This document shows positions 1 through 7,748 of a stretch of DNA of 64,000 nt, in pieces. This DNA is from Nonomuraea coxensis DSM 45129 (GTDB lineage Bacteria; Actinomycetota; Actinomycetes; Streptosporangiales; Streptosporangiaceae): assembly GCF_019397265.1 (NCBI RefSeq), contig NZ_CP068985.1, positions 6,626,001 to 6,690,000 on the forward strand, read 5' to 3'. The notes under the pieces were generated by a model, which worked only from the letters and a program-made list of their open reading frames with translations, did not search any database and had not been told where the DNA came from. Position numbers and translations under genes: made by a program. Each line of letters opens with the position of its first letter. Position 1 is the stretch's first letter.

Positions 1-687
1 TCCTGCCCGGGGTGGACGATGGCCGAGCTGGTCACGCACGTCGGGCAGACGCACCGCTGGGCGGTGCACATGCTGCGCAACCAGGTGCAGGAGCGCGTGT
101 GGTCGCGCCAGGTGCCGAGCGGGCTGCCCGAGGGGCGCGACGGGGACGCGGAGTGGCTGCGGGCTGGCGCGGCCGAGCTGGTGCGCACGCTGCGCGAGAC
201 CGACCCGGACCTGCCGGTCTGGACCTGGGGACCGGACGGGCGGGCGGCCTGGTGGCCGCGGCGGATGGCGTACGAGCTGGTCGTGCACCGGGTCGACGCC
301 GAGCTCGCGCTCGGTGTCGACCCGGTGATCCCGGCGGCGACCGCCGTGGACGGCGTCGAGGAGTTCCTGCACAATCTGCCGTCCGCGGTGTGGGTCACCC
401 GGCCGCTGGCGGAGCTCGGCGTGGAGGGGGCCACGATCCACCTCCACGCCACCGACCCCGCCGGCGCCGTCCCGGGGTCCGGGGGCGCCCAGGGCGAGTG
501 GACGATCACGCAGGGCCCCGCGGGGCGCGTCGAGTGGACGCGCGGCCACGCCAAGGGCGACGTCGCCGTGCGGGGCCCGGCCGCGGACCTGCTCCTGCTG
601 CTCTACGGCCGCCGCTCGCCCGACGCGCTCACCCTCCACGGCGACCGCGACCTCCTGACCCGCTGGCTCACCGCCGCGGCCTTCTGA
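1..687 (+). CDS. maleylpyruvate isomerase family mycothiol-dependent enzyme (5' truncated)
   Basis: The reading frame is open from base 1, so the true start lies upstream; 228 codons are visible. The first visible residues, SCPGWTMAEL, are the typical end of the first helix in this family (usual length about 240-270 residues), so perhaps 20-40 residues are missing. The DinB-like metal-binding bundle follows, with the histidine pattern THVGQTH. The C-terminal domain ends with the usual LHGD...LLTRWL signature. Family members use mycothiol as cofactor, or are uncharacterised relatives of mycothiol-dependent isomerases; the substrate cannot be told from the sequence. The methionine at base 19 is internal, not the start. 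A strong stem-loop follows the stop. Confidence 0.85.
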   Translation, partial: SCPGWTMAELVTHVGQTHRWAVHMLRNQVQERVWSRQVPSGLPEGRDGDAEWLRAGAAELVRTLRETDPDLPVWTWGPDGRAAWWPRRMAYELVVHRVDAELALGVDPVIPAATAVDGVEEFLHNLPSAVWVTRPLAELGVEGATIHLHATDPAGAVPGSGGAQGEWTITQGPAGRVEWTRGHAKGDVAVRGPAADLLLLLYGRRSPDALTLHGDRDLLTRWLTAAAF

Positions 688-712
688 CCCGCGCCCTGGC
701 GTTCACGTCAGG

Positions 713-757
713 GCCCTGGACGCGCCGCCGCTCGGCGATCGGCGGCGTGTCCAGGGC
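713..757 (+). terminator. 18-bp stem-loop after the isomerase gene
   Basis: Bases 713-730 pair with 740-757 (one G-T wobble), leaving a 9-base loop. The hairpin begins 25 bases after the stop codon and has no T-tract, as is common for actinobacterial terminators. A competing smaller stem (GCCCTG with CAGGGC) lies just before it. Confidence 0.7.
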
Positions 758-1084
758 GCGGGGTGACGACGCGCCGCCCGCGCAACCCCTGGTTGTGAGC
801 CCTGAGGGGTGCGGCGGGCCGGCGCGGCCCCGTGGCGGCCGGGATCGGCGGGGAAGGCGCTTCCCCCGGCCGGCGCACGGGCCATCACCTGCGGTGGAAG
901 ATCCGGAAGAGCCCGGCCGAGCCCCGGCGGGGACAGCTGGGGAGCCCGCCCGTGGCCGCCCTCGGACCAGGTCACCATGCCGTCCATCGCCGTCTCCCTC
1001 TTTCTCGAACAAGACAACGATCCATCCGTGGAGCGACAACCCTATGTCGGTGTTTCCTCTTGACTTTTCGAACATCTGGGTGAC
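758..1084. other. gene-free spacer
   Basis: This stretch lies between the terminator of the isomerase gene and the stop of the convergent WYL regulator. Open frames here are short, GC-driven and lack a credible ribosome-binding site or family signature. The last 100 bases are noticeably lower in GC than the surroundings. I see no RNA gene, repeat or operator in it. Confidence 0.5.
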
Positions 1085-1813
1085 CTAGTCGAGGAGCGTG
1101 CCGTGCGCGACCATCTCGGGGACGTCGGTGGCGAAGCCCTCCAGCGGCCGGTCGGGGCAGCGCTCGGCGGTGACGGCGGCGGCCGCGATGCGGTCGAGCC
1201 GGAAGACCCGCACGTCGTCGCGGAGCCGGCACCAGCCCACGAGATACCAGAACCCGCCGCGCCCGCCGAGGAAGACGCCGGGCTCGACGTCGCGCGAGGT
1301 GAGCGCGCCCTTGGCGTCGGCGTAGTCGAGCCGAAGCACCCGCCGCCGCAGCAGCGCCTCCTCGATGGCGCGCGAGACGTGCTCGGCGCCGAGCGGCCGG
1401 ACCTCCCCTGCGCCCTCGCCGGGACGGCGGACGAGCTGCACCCGGCGGGCCAGCTCGCGGGCCAGCTCGCCCTCCGGCCCCGGCATGGCGGCGACGACCT
1501 TGCGCAGGGCGCTCTGGGCGTGGCGGCCGAACGGCTGCTCGCCCGCCTGGCTGAGCGCCACCGCGATGGCCACGGCCTCGGCGGGGCTGAAGTTGAGCGG
1601 CGGCAGGGACATCTTCTTGTCGATGGCGTAGCCGCCCTTGCGGCCCGGCTCGGCGTAGATGGGCACGCCCGACTCCTGGAGCGCCGTGATGTCGCGCTCG
1701 ATCGTGCGTACGCTGACCTCGAACCGCTCGGCGAGCGCGCGGGCGGAGCGGCAGCGGGGCGCGATGGCGCGCAGGTCCTCGACGAGCGCGTAGAGCCGGT
1801 CGGTACGGTTCAC
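1085..1813 (-). CDS. YafY/DeoR-type HTH and WYL-domain transcriptional regulator
   Basis: A 242-residue regulator. Residues 1-60 form a winged helix-turn-helix (SVRTIERDITAL, then GVPIYAEPGRKGGY), and the C-terminal half is a WYL ligand-sensing domain (RDVEPGVFLGGRGGFWYLVGW, then VRVFRLDRI). GTG at 1813 is chosen because the protein then starts MNRTDRLYAL, the family's usual N-terminus; the frame stays open upstream but reads as low-complexity shadow. WYL proteins sense nucleic acid or small ligands and often control DNA-damage or metabolic genes. It is transcribed away from a small secreted-protein gene whose promoter carries a perfect dyad at 2027-2047, a possible target. Its own ligand is unknown. 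Confidence 0.88.
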   Translation of the reverse strand: MNRTDRLYALVEDLRAIAPRCRSARALAERFEVSVRTIERDITALQESGVPIYAEPGRKGGYAIDKKMSLPPLNFSPAEAVAIAVALSQAGEQPFGRHAQSALRKVVAAMPGPEGELARELARRVQLVRRPGEGAGEVRPLGAEHVSRAIEEALLRRRVLRLDYADAKGALTSRDVEPGVFLGGRGGFWYLVGWCRLRDDVRVFRLDRIAAAAVTAERCPDRPLEGFATDVPEMVAHGTLLD

Positions 1814-2026
1814 AGCCGTGACGCTACGTGCCGCCACCGACAATCGCGGCTCCAGGCGCTCCCCCGCCACAGCCTCCTGTCCGCGCGGCGACGGCTTTGT
1901 CACCGCGCCGGCCACCGTTCCCGGCCTTCCGAGCCGCTCCCCGGACCGGGCGCCTTTCCCATCGGGCAAACCTGGCCGCCTTTTCCGCCCGCCCCGCGCC
2001 GGCCGGCCGGGCGGCGGGGTGACATC

Positions 2027-2047
2027 TCGATAACCGTCCGTTATCGA
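2027..2047. promoter_or_regulatory. perfect dyad operator upstream of the small secreted protein gene
   Basis: Two 8-base arms, TCGATAAC and GTTATCGA, flank a 5-base spacer. The right arm overlaps where a -35 box would sit relative to a TAGTAA-like -10 at about 2062, so binding there should repress. It lies 30 bases before the ATG at 2078 and in the divergent region with the WYL regulator. The dyad is directly seen; the bound protein is inferred and unknown. Confidence 0.6.
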
Positions 2048-2077
2048 ACGGCCGCGAGAAGTAGTAACGTCCAGGGC

Positions 2078-2368
2078 ATGCGCCCGAGAACGATTTTCAT
2101 CACTGTCCTGGCCGGCTGCGCGCTGCTCGTCCCGGCCGTCCCCTCCGCCGCGGCGGCCCGCGGCACCGCGCCCTCCTGCGTCGCCCGCATCGCCGACGAG
2201 CAGCCGCACGGCCTGATCGTGTGGGTGCGCAACGGCTGCGGCAGGACCATGCGGGTCAAGGTCATCATGGACTGGGCCCGCGACACCGACTGCGTCACGC
2301 TGGCCGACGGGCGTTCGCGCGAGTGGACGTACAAGACCGGGTCCTACAACCGCACGGTCACCTGCTGA
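2078..2368 (+). CDS. small secreted four-cysteine protein, tendamistat-like
   Basis: A 96-residue protein with a signal peptide (charged MRPR, hydrophobic ITVLAGCALLVPAVP, AAA cleavage region near residue 26). The mature part has four cysteines at residues 34, 54, 72 and 96. Spacing and neighbours (APSC near the mature start, NGC, then TMRVKV, C-terminal Cys) recall the tendamistat family of actinobacterial alpha-amylase inhibitors, which have two disulfides in a small beta barrel. The Trp-Arg-Tyr contact triad of tendamistat is not evident, so amylase inhibition cannot be assumed. ATG at 2078 is preceded by a dyad operator. The 3' end overlaps the convergent PHP gene by 11 bases. Family placement is tentative; secretion is well supported. 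Confidence 0.6.
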   Translation: MRPRTIFITVLAGCALLVPAVPSAAAARGTAPSCVARIADEQPHGLIVWVRNGCGRTMRVKVIMDWARDTDCVTLADGRSREWTYKTGSYNRTVTC

Positions 2369-3401
2369 GCGGCTCGGGGCGGGCGCGGGTCCAGTCGAGC
2401 AGCCGCTCCAGCGGCCAGGTGTTGACGACGCGCTCCGCCTCGATCCCGCATCGGGCGGCCCGCTCGCAGCCGTGCCTCTGCCAGTCGAGCTGGCCGGGGG
2501 CGTGCGCGTCGGAGTCGATCGCGAACAGGCAGCCCATCTCGTACGCCAGCCGCATCAGCCGCTTGGGCGGGTCGAGCCGGTCGGGCCTGGAGTTGATCTC
2601 GACCGCCACCCCGAACCTGCGGCACGCCTCGAAGACCAGCTCCGCCTCGAACTCCGACTCCGGCCGCTTCACGCCCCGCTCGCCGCCGCCCCGCACCACC
2701 CGCCCGGTGCAGTGCCCGAGCACGTCCACCCGGGGGTCGGCGACCGCGGTGACCATGCGGCGGGTCATCTCCTCGCCGCTCATGCGCAGCTTGGAGTGCA
2801 CGCCGGCGACCACCACGTCGAGCCGGTCCAGCAGCTCGGGCTCCTGGTCGAGCGTGCCGTCGAGGTTGACGTCCACCTCGATGCCGGTGAGGATCCTGAA
2901 CGGCGCGAGCCGTTCGTTGAGCGCGGCCACCACGTCGAGCTGGCGCTCCAGCCGTTCGGCCGACAGTCCCTTGGCGACGGTCAGGCGCGGCGAGTGGTCG
3001 GTCAGGGCCCAGTACTCGTGCCCGAGCGAGCGCGCCGCCTCGGCCATCTCCTCGATCGGCGAGCCGCCGTCGGACCAGTCGGAGTGGCTGTGCAGGTCGC
3101 CCTTGAGCGCCGCCCGCAGCGCGGCGGTCTCGGCGTCCAGCTCGACCCCCTCGGTGGCTCGCATACGCCGCAAATACGTCGGAACCTGGCCGTCGAGGCT
3201 TTCGTTGACCACCAGTGCGGTGACCTTCCCGATGCCGGGCAGGTCGCCGAGCCCGCCGTCGCGGGCCAGCCGCAGCAGCTCCTCCCCTGGCAGCTCGGCG
3301 ACGACCGCGGCGGCGCGGCGGAAGGCACGCACGCGGTACGCCGGCTCACCGGCGCGTTCGAGCAGGAAGGCGATCTCGCGCAACGCCTCGACCGGGTCCA
3401 T
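2358..3401 (-). CDS. PHP domain-containing protein (PolX C-terminal type)
   Basis: A 347-residue protein. Residues 1-90 carry a helix-hairpin-helix segment (DLPGIGKVTA), and residues 100-340 are a PHP phosphoesterase domain with its metal ligands: GDLHSHSDWSDG, ALTDHS, GIEVDV, AGVHSKL, GHCTGR and DSDAH. The arrangement matches the C-terminal part of family X DNA polymerases without the polymerase palm, as in stand-alone actinobacterial PHP proteins (usual length 330-350). A role in nucleic-acid 3' end processing or phosphoester hydrolysis is likely but the substrate is not known. It overlaps the convergent secreted-protein gene by 11 bases. Confidence 0.85.
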   Translation of the reverse strand: MDPVEALREIAFLLERAGEPAYRVRAFRRAAAVVAELPGEELLRLARDGGLGDLPGIGKVTALVVNESLDGQVPTYLRRMRATEGVELDAETAALRAALKGDLHSHSDWSDGGSPIEEMAEAARSLGHEYWALTDHSPRLTVAKGLSAERLERQLDVVAALNERLAPFRILTGIEVDVNLDGTLDQEPELLDRLDVVVAGVHSKLRMSGEEMTRRMVTAVADPRVDVLGHCTGRVVRGGGERGVKRPESEFEAELVFEACRRFGVAVEINSRPDRLDPPKRLMRLAYEMGCLFAIDSDAHAPGQLDWQRHGCERAARCGIEAERVVNTWPLERLLDWTRARPEPLSR

Positions 3402-3501
3402 GGATCCCTTCTACCCGACGGCGTCGAACGGGGTGCGTCTGCCGATTGAACGCGGCCGAGAGCCACCGGTAGGCTGATCGGCCACTGAAAGCAGGAGCTA
3501 C

Positions 3502-3897
3502 ATGGCAAAACCGCCCCAAAACAAGTCGAAGCCGCCGCAGGACCGGAAATCCTCCAAAGTCGTCCAGCTCACCATCCTGGGCGTCATCTCCGTGGTCCTC
3601 GTCGGCTACTGCGCCGCCACCGCCGACGACGACGAGGTCACCGCCGACTGCGTGGTGCAACTCGCCGACGGCACGTACGAGGTCGTGGACGACGACTACT
3701 GCGACGACGACGACGGCCACACGCACTACTACGGCGGATCGCGCGGGGCGTACATGTGGTACTACGGCGGCACCCGCTCCGGCAACAAGATCCGGGGCGG
3801 CACCACCTACCGGCCGTCCAACGTGGACATCTCCTCCCGCAGCGGCAAGTCCATCCAGCGCGGCGGGTTCGGCAAGAGCTGGAGCGGCGGGAGCTGA
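3502..3897 (+). CDS. DUF1190 (YgiB/YjfM)-like membrane-anchored protein
   Basis: A 131-residue protein with a basic Lys/Pro-rich N-terminus, one hydrophobic segment (residues about 22-42) ending in YCAATA, an acidic aspartate-rich stretch with two cysteines, a Tyr/Gly region (HYYGG, WYYGG) and the tail QRGGFGKSWSGGS. The RGGFG-x-S tail and position directly before a glutathionylspermidine synthase-like gene match enterobacterial YgiB/YjfM (DUF1190), though this copy is shorter. It is followed after 3 bases by the ATP-grasp gene, so the two are probably co-translated. Function is unknown. The repeated linkage with the ATP-grasp enzyme suggests it is the enzyme's substrate or membrane partner. 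Confidence 0.7.
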   Translation: MAKPPQNKSKPPQDRKSSKVVQLTILGVISVVLVGYCAATADDDEVTADCVVQLADGTYEVVDDDYCDDDDGHTHYYGGSRGAYMWYYGGTRSGNKIRGGTTYRPSNVDISSRSGKSIQRGGFGKSWSGGS

Positions 3898-3900
3898 GAC

Positions 3901-5046
3901 GTGCGCCGCGAACATGGCACTCCCAGGGACGGCTGGGAGAAGACGATCGAGGGGCAGGGCCTGGCCTACCACCGCGCCGCCCACCCCACGGGCCTCACCC
4001 GGCCCTACTGGGACGAGTCGGTGCACTACGTCTTCTCGATGGAGGAGATAGAGGCGCTGGAGGAGCAGGTCGAGGAGCTGCACGGCATGTGCCTGCGCGC
4101 CGTCGAGCACGTGGTGAGCACCGGCCGCTTCGCCGACTTCGCCGTGCCCGAGTGGGCGTGGGAGGAGGTCGCGCGCTCCTGGGAGCGGCGTGACCCGCAC
4201 CTGTACGGCCGCTTCGACCTGCGCTACGACGGCACCGGCCCGGCCAAGCTGCTGGAGTACAACGCCGACACGCCGACCTCGCTGGTGGAGGCGTCGGTCG
4301 TGCAGTGGTTCTGGCTGCAGGACGTCCACCCCGGCGACGACCAGTGGAACTCCCTGCACGAGCGGCTCATCGACCGCTGGCGCGCGCTGCGGCTGCCGCC
4401 CGGCCCGGTGCACTTCGCGTTCACCAACGCCGACGAGACCGGCGAGGAGGCCATGACGGTCGCCTACCTCCAGGAGACGGCCGAGCAGGCGGGACACGCC
4501 ACGATCTCGGTCGCCATGGAGGACATCGGCTGGGACGACCTCGGCCGCCGCTTCGTGGACGCCGGCGACCAGGTGATCCGCTCGGCGTTCAAGCTCTATC
4601 CGTGGGAGTGGATGCTCTCGGACGACTTCGGCCGCCACGCCGTGCGGCACGCCACCTGGATCGAGCCGCTGTGGAAGGCGCTGCTGTCCAACAAGGCGCT
4701 GCTCGCCGTGCTGTGGGAGCTCCATCCCGGGCATCCCTCGCTGCTGCCGGCCTATCTCGACGGGCCGCGCGAGCTGACCTCGTACATCTCCAAGCCGCTG
4801 CTCGGCAGGGAGGGCGCCTCCATGAGGATCGTCACCCCCGAGGGCACGGCGGAGACGCCCGGCCGCTACGGCCGCGAGGGCTACGTCCATCAGGGCTTCG
4901 AGGCGCTGCCCGATTTCGGCGGCCAGCGTCCGGTGCTCGGCGCCTGGGTGGTCGCCGACGAGGCCGCCGGGCTCGGCATCAGGGAGAGCACGGGACTGAT
5001 CACCGACGACACCTCCTCCTTCGTCCCGCACCGCATCGCCGACTGA
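3901..5046 (+). CDS. glutathionylspermidine synthase-family ATP-grasp ligase (YgiC/YjfC-like)
   Basis: A 381-residue protein of the length of E. coli YgiC/YjfC (about 386), lacking the amidase domain of true Gsp. Recognisable stretches include ARSWERRDPHLYGRFDL, LLEYNADTPTSL (ATP-grasp/substrate region), FVPHRI at the C-terminus and YISKPLLGREGASM (nucleotide-binding lysine region). GTG at 3901 starts 3 bases after the DUF1190-like stop. Actinomycetes usually lack glutathione, so glutathionylspermidine is an unlikely product; the family is predicted to form peptide-amine amide bonds on an unknown acceptor. The downstream gene is a DUF350 membrane protein, completing a YjfM-YjfC-YjfL-like set. 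Confidence 0.88.
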   Translation: MRREHGTPRDGWEKTIEGQGLAYHRAAHPTGLTRPYWDESVHYVFSMEEIEALEEQVEELHGMCLRAVEHVVSTGRFADFAVPEWAWEEVARSWERRDPHLYGRFDLRYDGTGPAKLLEYNADTPTSLVEASVVQWFWLQDVHPGDDQWNSLHERLIDRWRALRLPPGPVHFAFTNADETGEEAMTVAYLQETAEQAGHATISVAMEDIGWDDLGRRFVDAGDQVIRSAFKLYPWEWMLSDDFGRHAVRHATWIEPLWKALLSNKALLAVLWELHPGHPSLLPAYLDGPRELTSYISKPLLGREGASMRIVTPEGTAETPGRYGREGYVHQGFEALPDFGGQRPVLGAWVVADEAAGLGIRESTGLITDDTSSFVPHRIAD

Positions 5047-5074
5047 CATCCCCCCACAGAACCAAGGAACAGAC

Positions 5075-5506
5075 GTGACCCTTCTGGAAACCCTCGCCCG
5101 CGGCTCCGGCGCCATCGCCTCGTACGCCGCCGTCGGCGTCCTGCTCATGATCGTGGGCTTCTACGTGATCGACTGGGCCACGCCGGGCAAGCTCAGCGAG
5201 ATCATCCGCAGCGAGCGCAACCCCAACGCCACCCTGCTGGCGGCCTCCGCCATGGCCGCGGTCGGCCTGATCGTGGCCGCCTCCATCTGGTCCTCCGGCG
5301 GGCGGCTGGCCGAAGGGCTGGCGGGCACCGCGGTGTTCGGCCTGGTCGGCATCGTGGTGCAGACCGTGGCGATGCTGCTCTTCGACCGCATCGTCGGCGT
5401 CTCCGTACGCGACCTCGTCCAGGAGCCCGAGCTGCAGCCGGGCGCGCGGCTGCTGGCGGTGACGCACGTGGCGATCGGCCTGATCACCGCGGTCGCCGTG
5501 ATCTGA
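5075..5506 (+). CDS. DUF350 (YjfL-like) membrane protein
   Basis: A 143-residue membrane protein with four hydrophobic segments (residues about 14-34, 52-70, 85-105 and 122-142), matching the tandem two-helix DUF350 fold of E. coli YjfL. GTG at 5075 lies 28 bases after the ATP-grasp stop, behind the sequence AAGGAACAG. The charged linker IIRSERNPNATLLAAS between helices 1 and 2 is typical. The function of DUF350 is not established; it recurs with YjfC-type ligases, so a shared envelope role is inferred. No clear terminator follows. Confidence 0.8.
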   Translation: MTLLETLARGSGAIASYAAVGVLLMIVGFYVIDWATPGKLSEIIRSERNPNATLLAASAMAAVGLIVAASIWSSGGRLAEGLAGTAVFGLVGIVVQTVAMLLFDRIVGVSVRDLVQEPELQPGARLLAVTHVAIGLITAVAVI

Positions 5507-5575
5507 GCGACAGGCCCGGCGGGGCGCGCGGTCCGGCGTCGCGGTCATCGCGAGCCACCTGGCACTCTAGAGTGC

Positions 5576-6748
5576 GTGACAGACCGGACCCGGGAGGACA
5601 CCACGCGCAGGCTCGAGCGGGCCATGGGCTCGCTCGGCACCGCGGCGATGGCCCGCATGGACGAGCAGCTTCCCTGGTTCCGCGCGCTCAGCGCCGAGGA
5701 CCGCTCCTGGGTGGGGCTCGTGGCGCAGGCCGGCATCGCGGCGTTCGTCGAGTGGTTCTCGACCGCCGGGGAGGACCGGCCGACGCCCAGCATCGAGTTC
5801 TTCGGCACCGCGCCGCGCGAGCTCAAGCGCTCGATCTCGCTGCAGCAGACCGTCGACATCGTGCGCGTGGTGGTCGAGGTCGTCGAGGCGCAGACGCACG
5901 AGCTGGCCTCGCCGGGCGGCGAGGACCAGCTCCAGCAGGCCATGTTGCGCTACACCCGCGACGTGGCCTTCGCCGCCGCCCACGTCTACGCCCGCGAGGC
6001 CGAGGCGCGCGGCTCGTGGGACGCGCGGCTGGAGGCGCTGATCGTGGACGCCCTGGTCCGCGGCGAGGTCGACGACGGCCTCCACTCCTGGGCGGCGGCG
6101 CTCGGCTGGACCTCCTCCCCCGTGGTCGTCATCGCCGGCCACGCGCCCGAGGGCGACCCCCGCTCGGTCATCGACGGGCTGCGCGAGCGGGGCCGCCGCA
6201 TCGGCATGGACCTGCTGGCAGGGGTGCAGGCCGACCGCCTCGTGGTGATCGTCGGCGGTGCCGACAACGTCAACGCCGCGGGCAAGCAGGTCGTGGCCCG
6301 CTTCGGCATGGGGCCCGTCGTGATCGGCCCCGAGGTGCCCGACCTGCACGCCGCCCCCCGGTCCGCGCGGGCCGCGCTGGCCGGGCTGAAGGCCTCCGCC
6401 GGCTGGCCCGACGCGCCCCGTCCCGTGCACGCCGAGGACCTGCTGGCCGAGCGGGCGCTCGACGGCGACGAGGACGCCAGGGAGCAGCTCATCGAGAACG
6501 TCTACCTGCCGCTGGCGGGCACGCCGCTGCTCGACACGCTGGCGACGTACCTGGAGCAGGGCACGTCGCTGGAGGCGACCGCGCGGCTGCTGTTCGTCCA
6601 CCCCAACACCGTGCGCTACCGGCTGAAGAAGATCACGGAGCTGACCGGCTACCAGCCGACGGAGGGCCGCTCGGCGTTCACGCTCCAGGTCGGCCTGATC
6701 CTCGGCAGGCTCGCGGAAGCGGCTGTTACATGGAGACCCCTAACGTAA
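5576..6748 (+). CDS. fasR: PucR-family activator of fatty-acid synthesis, FasR-like
   Basis: A 390-residue regulator with the PucR layout: an N-terminal ligand-type domain, a central GGDEF-like region (residues about 190-310) and a C-terminal PucR helix-turn-helix (YLEQGTSLEATARLLFVHPN, then TVRYRLKKI) near residues 330-365. It lies immediately upstream of fabD in the same direction, exactly where S. coelicolor FasR sits; FasR is known to activate fabD-fabH-acpP-fabF there. GTG at 5576 gives MTDRTRED; a GTG four bases earlier is in another frame. The 103-base gap to fabD holds the probable operon promoter. It contrasts with mycobacteria, where an unrelated TetR protein carries the same name. 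Confidence 0.88.
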   Translation: MTDRTREDTTRRLERAMGSLGTAAMARMDEQLPWFRALSAEDRSWVGLVAQAGIAAFVEWFSTAGEDRPTPSIEFFGTAPRELKRSISLQQTVDIVRVVVEVVEAQTHELASPGGEDQLQQAMLRYTRDVAFAAAHVYAREAEARGSWDARLEALIVDALVRGEVDDGLHSWAAALGWTSSPVVVIAGHAPEGDPRSVIDGLRERGRRIGMDLLAGVQADRLVVIVGGADNVNAAGKQVVARFGMGPVVIGPEVPDLHAAPRSARAALAGLKASAGWPDAPRPVHAEDLLAERALDGDEDAREQLIENVYLPLAGTPLLDTLATYLEQGTSLEATARLLFVHPNTVRYRLKKITELTGYQPTEGRSAFTLQVGLILGRLAEAAVTWRPLT

Positions 6749-6760
6749 TCGACCCGAAAT

Positions 6761-6773
6761 CCCCACTGTGGGG
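6761..6773. promoter_or_regulatory. 13-bp palindrome in the fabD promoter region
   Basis: CCCCACTGTGGGG is a perfect inverted repeat centred on one base, located between the fasR stop (6748) and fabD (6852). A TACAAAT element at 6777-6783 could serve as a -10 box, which would put the palindrome in the spacer/-35 area. It may be part of the FasR site or a weak attenuator of fasR. No strong -35 is visible, consistent with activator-dependent transcription. Confidence 0.4.
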
Positions 6774-6851
6774 TTCCTACAAATAAGCCTGGACAAAGTT
6801 CGTATGGATCTCCAGCCGCGTGTCGAACCTCTACAGGGCATGGTGGAATGC

Positions 6852-7748
6852 GTGCTAGTACTCGTCGCTCCGGGCCAAGGTGCCCAAACTCCAGGCTTCC
6901 TCGCTCCCTGGCTCGAGCTGCCCGGCCTCGCCGACCGGCTCGGCGCCTGGTCGGAGGTCGCCGGGATCGACCTGATCGCCTATGGCACGACCGCCGGCGC
7001 CGACGAGATCCGTGACACGGCCGTCGCCCAGCCGCTGCTGGTGGCCGCCGCGCTCGCCTCGGCCGAGGCCCTGGGCGTGCGGCCCGACGTGCTCGCCGGC
7101 CACAGCGTGGGCGAGTTCGCCGTGGCCGCGCTGGCCGGGGTGCTCACCGCCGAGCAGGCGCTCGCCCTCGTCCGCGAGCGGGCCCAGGCCATGGCCAAGG
7201 CCGCGGCGATCACCGAGACCGGCATGACCGCCGTGCTCGGCGGCGCCGAGGACGAGGTGCTGGCCGCCATCGACAGACACGGGCTCACGCCCGCCAACAT
7301 CAACGGCGCCGGTCAGATCGTCGCCGGGGGCACGCTGGAGGAGCTCGCGGCCTTCGCCGAGGACGCCCCGGCCCGCGCCCGGCTGCGCCCCCTGTCCGTG
7401 GCGGGCGCCTTCCACACCCGGCACATGGCGCCGGCGGTGGAGAGCCTGCGCGCCGCCGCCGAGGGCGTCACGCCCGCCGACCCGCGGGTGACGCTGCTGT
7501 CCAACGCCGACGGCCGGCCGGTCGCCGGCGGCGCCGAGTTCGTCGAACGCCTGGTCAAGCAGGTCAGCAGCCCCGTCCGCTGGGACGCCTGCATGGAGAC
7601 CATGGCCGGGCTCGGCGTCACCCGGATGATCGAACTGCTGCCCGGCGGCACGCTGACCGGCCTCGCCAAGCGCGGGCTGCGCGGCGTCGCGACCGTGGCG
7701 CTGAAGACCCCAGACGACCTCGACGCGGCCAGGGAGCTGATCAAGTGA
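6852..7748 (+). CDS. fabD: malonyl-CoA:ACP transacylase FabD
   Basis: A 298-residue enzyme that loads malonyl groups from malonyl-CoA onto ACP. The active-site motif GHSVGE places the nucleophile Ser85, and AFHTRHM places the catalytic His188; the N-terminal oxyanion motif APGQGAQ is intact. The open frame begins at 6768, but GTG at 6852 gives MLVLVAPGQG, the N-terminus expected for actinobacterial FabD, with a purine-rich GGTGGAA just upstream. It overlaps fabH by 4 bases (GTGA), so the two are translationally coupled. It is the first gene of the FAS-II operon under the FasR-like regulator. Confidence 0.95.
   Translation: MLVLVAPGQGAQTPGFLAPWLELPGLADRLGAWSEVAGIDLIAYGTTAGADEIRDTAVAQPLLVAAALASAEALGVRPDVLAGHSVGEFAVAALAGVLTAEQALALVRERAQAMAKAAAITETGMTAVLGGAEDEVLAAIDRHGLTPANINGAGQIVAGGTLEELAAFAEDAPARARLRPLSVAGAFHTRHMAPAVESLRAAAEGVTPADPRVTLLSNADGRPVAGGAEFVERLVKQVSSPVRWDACMETMAGLGVTRMIELLPGGTLTGLAKRGLRGVATVALKTPDDLDAARELIK

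Noticed and set aside
668..1075. minus-strand frame of 135 residues after the isomerase gene
   Set aside because: No ribosome-binding site, no recognisable domain, and it runs through a terminator stem-loop.
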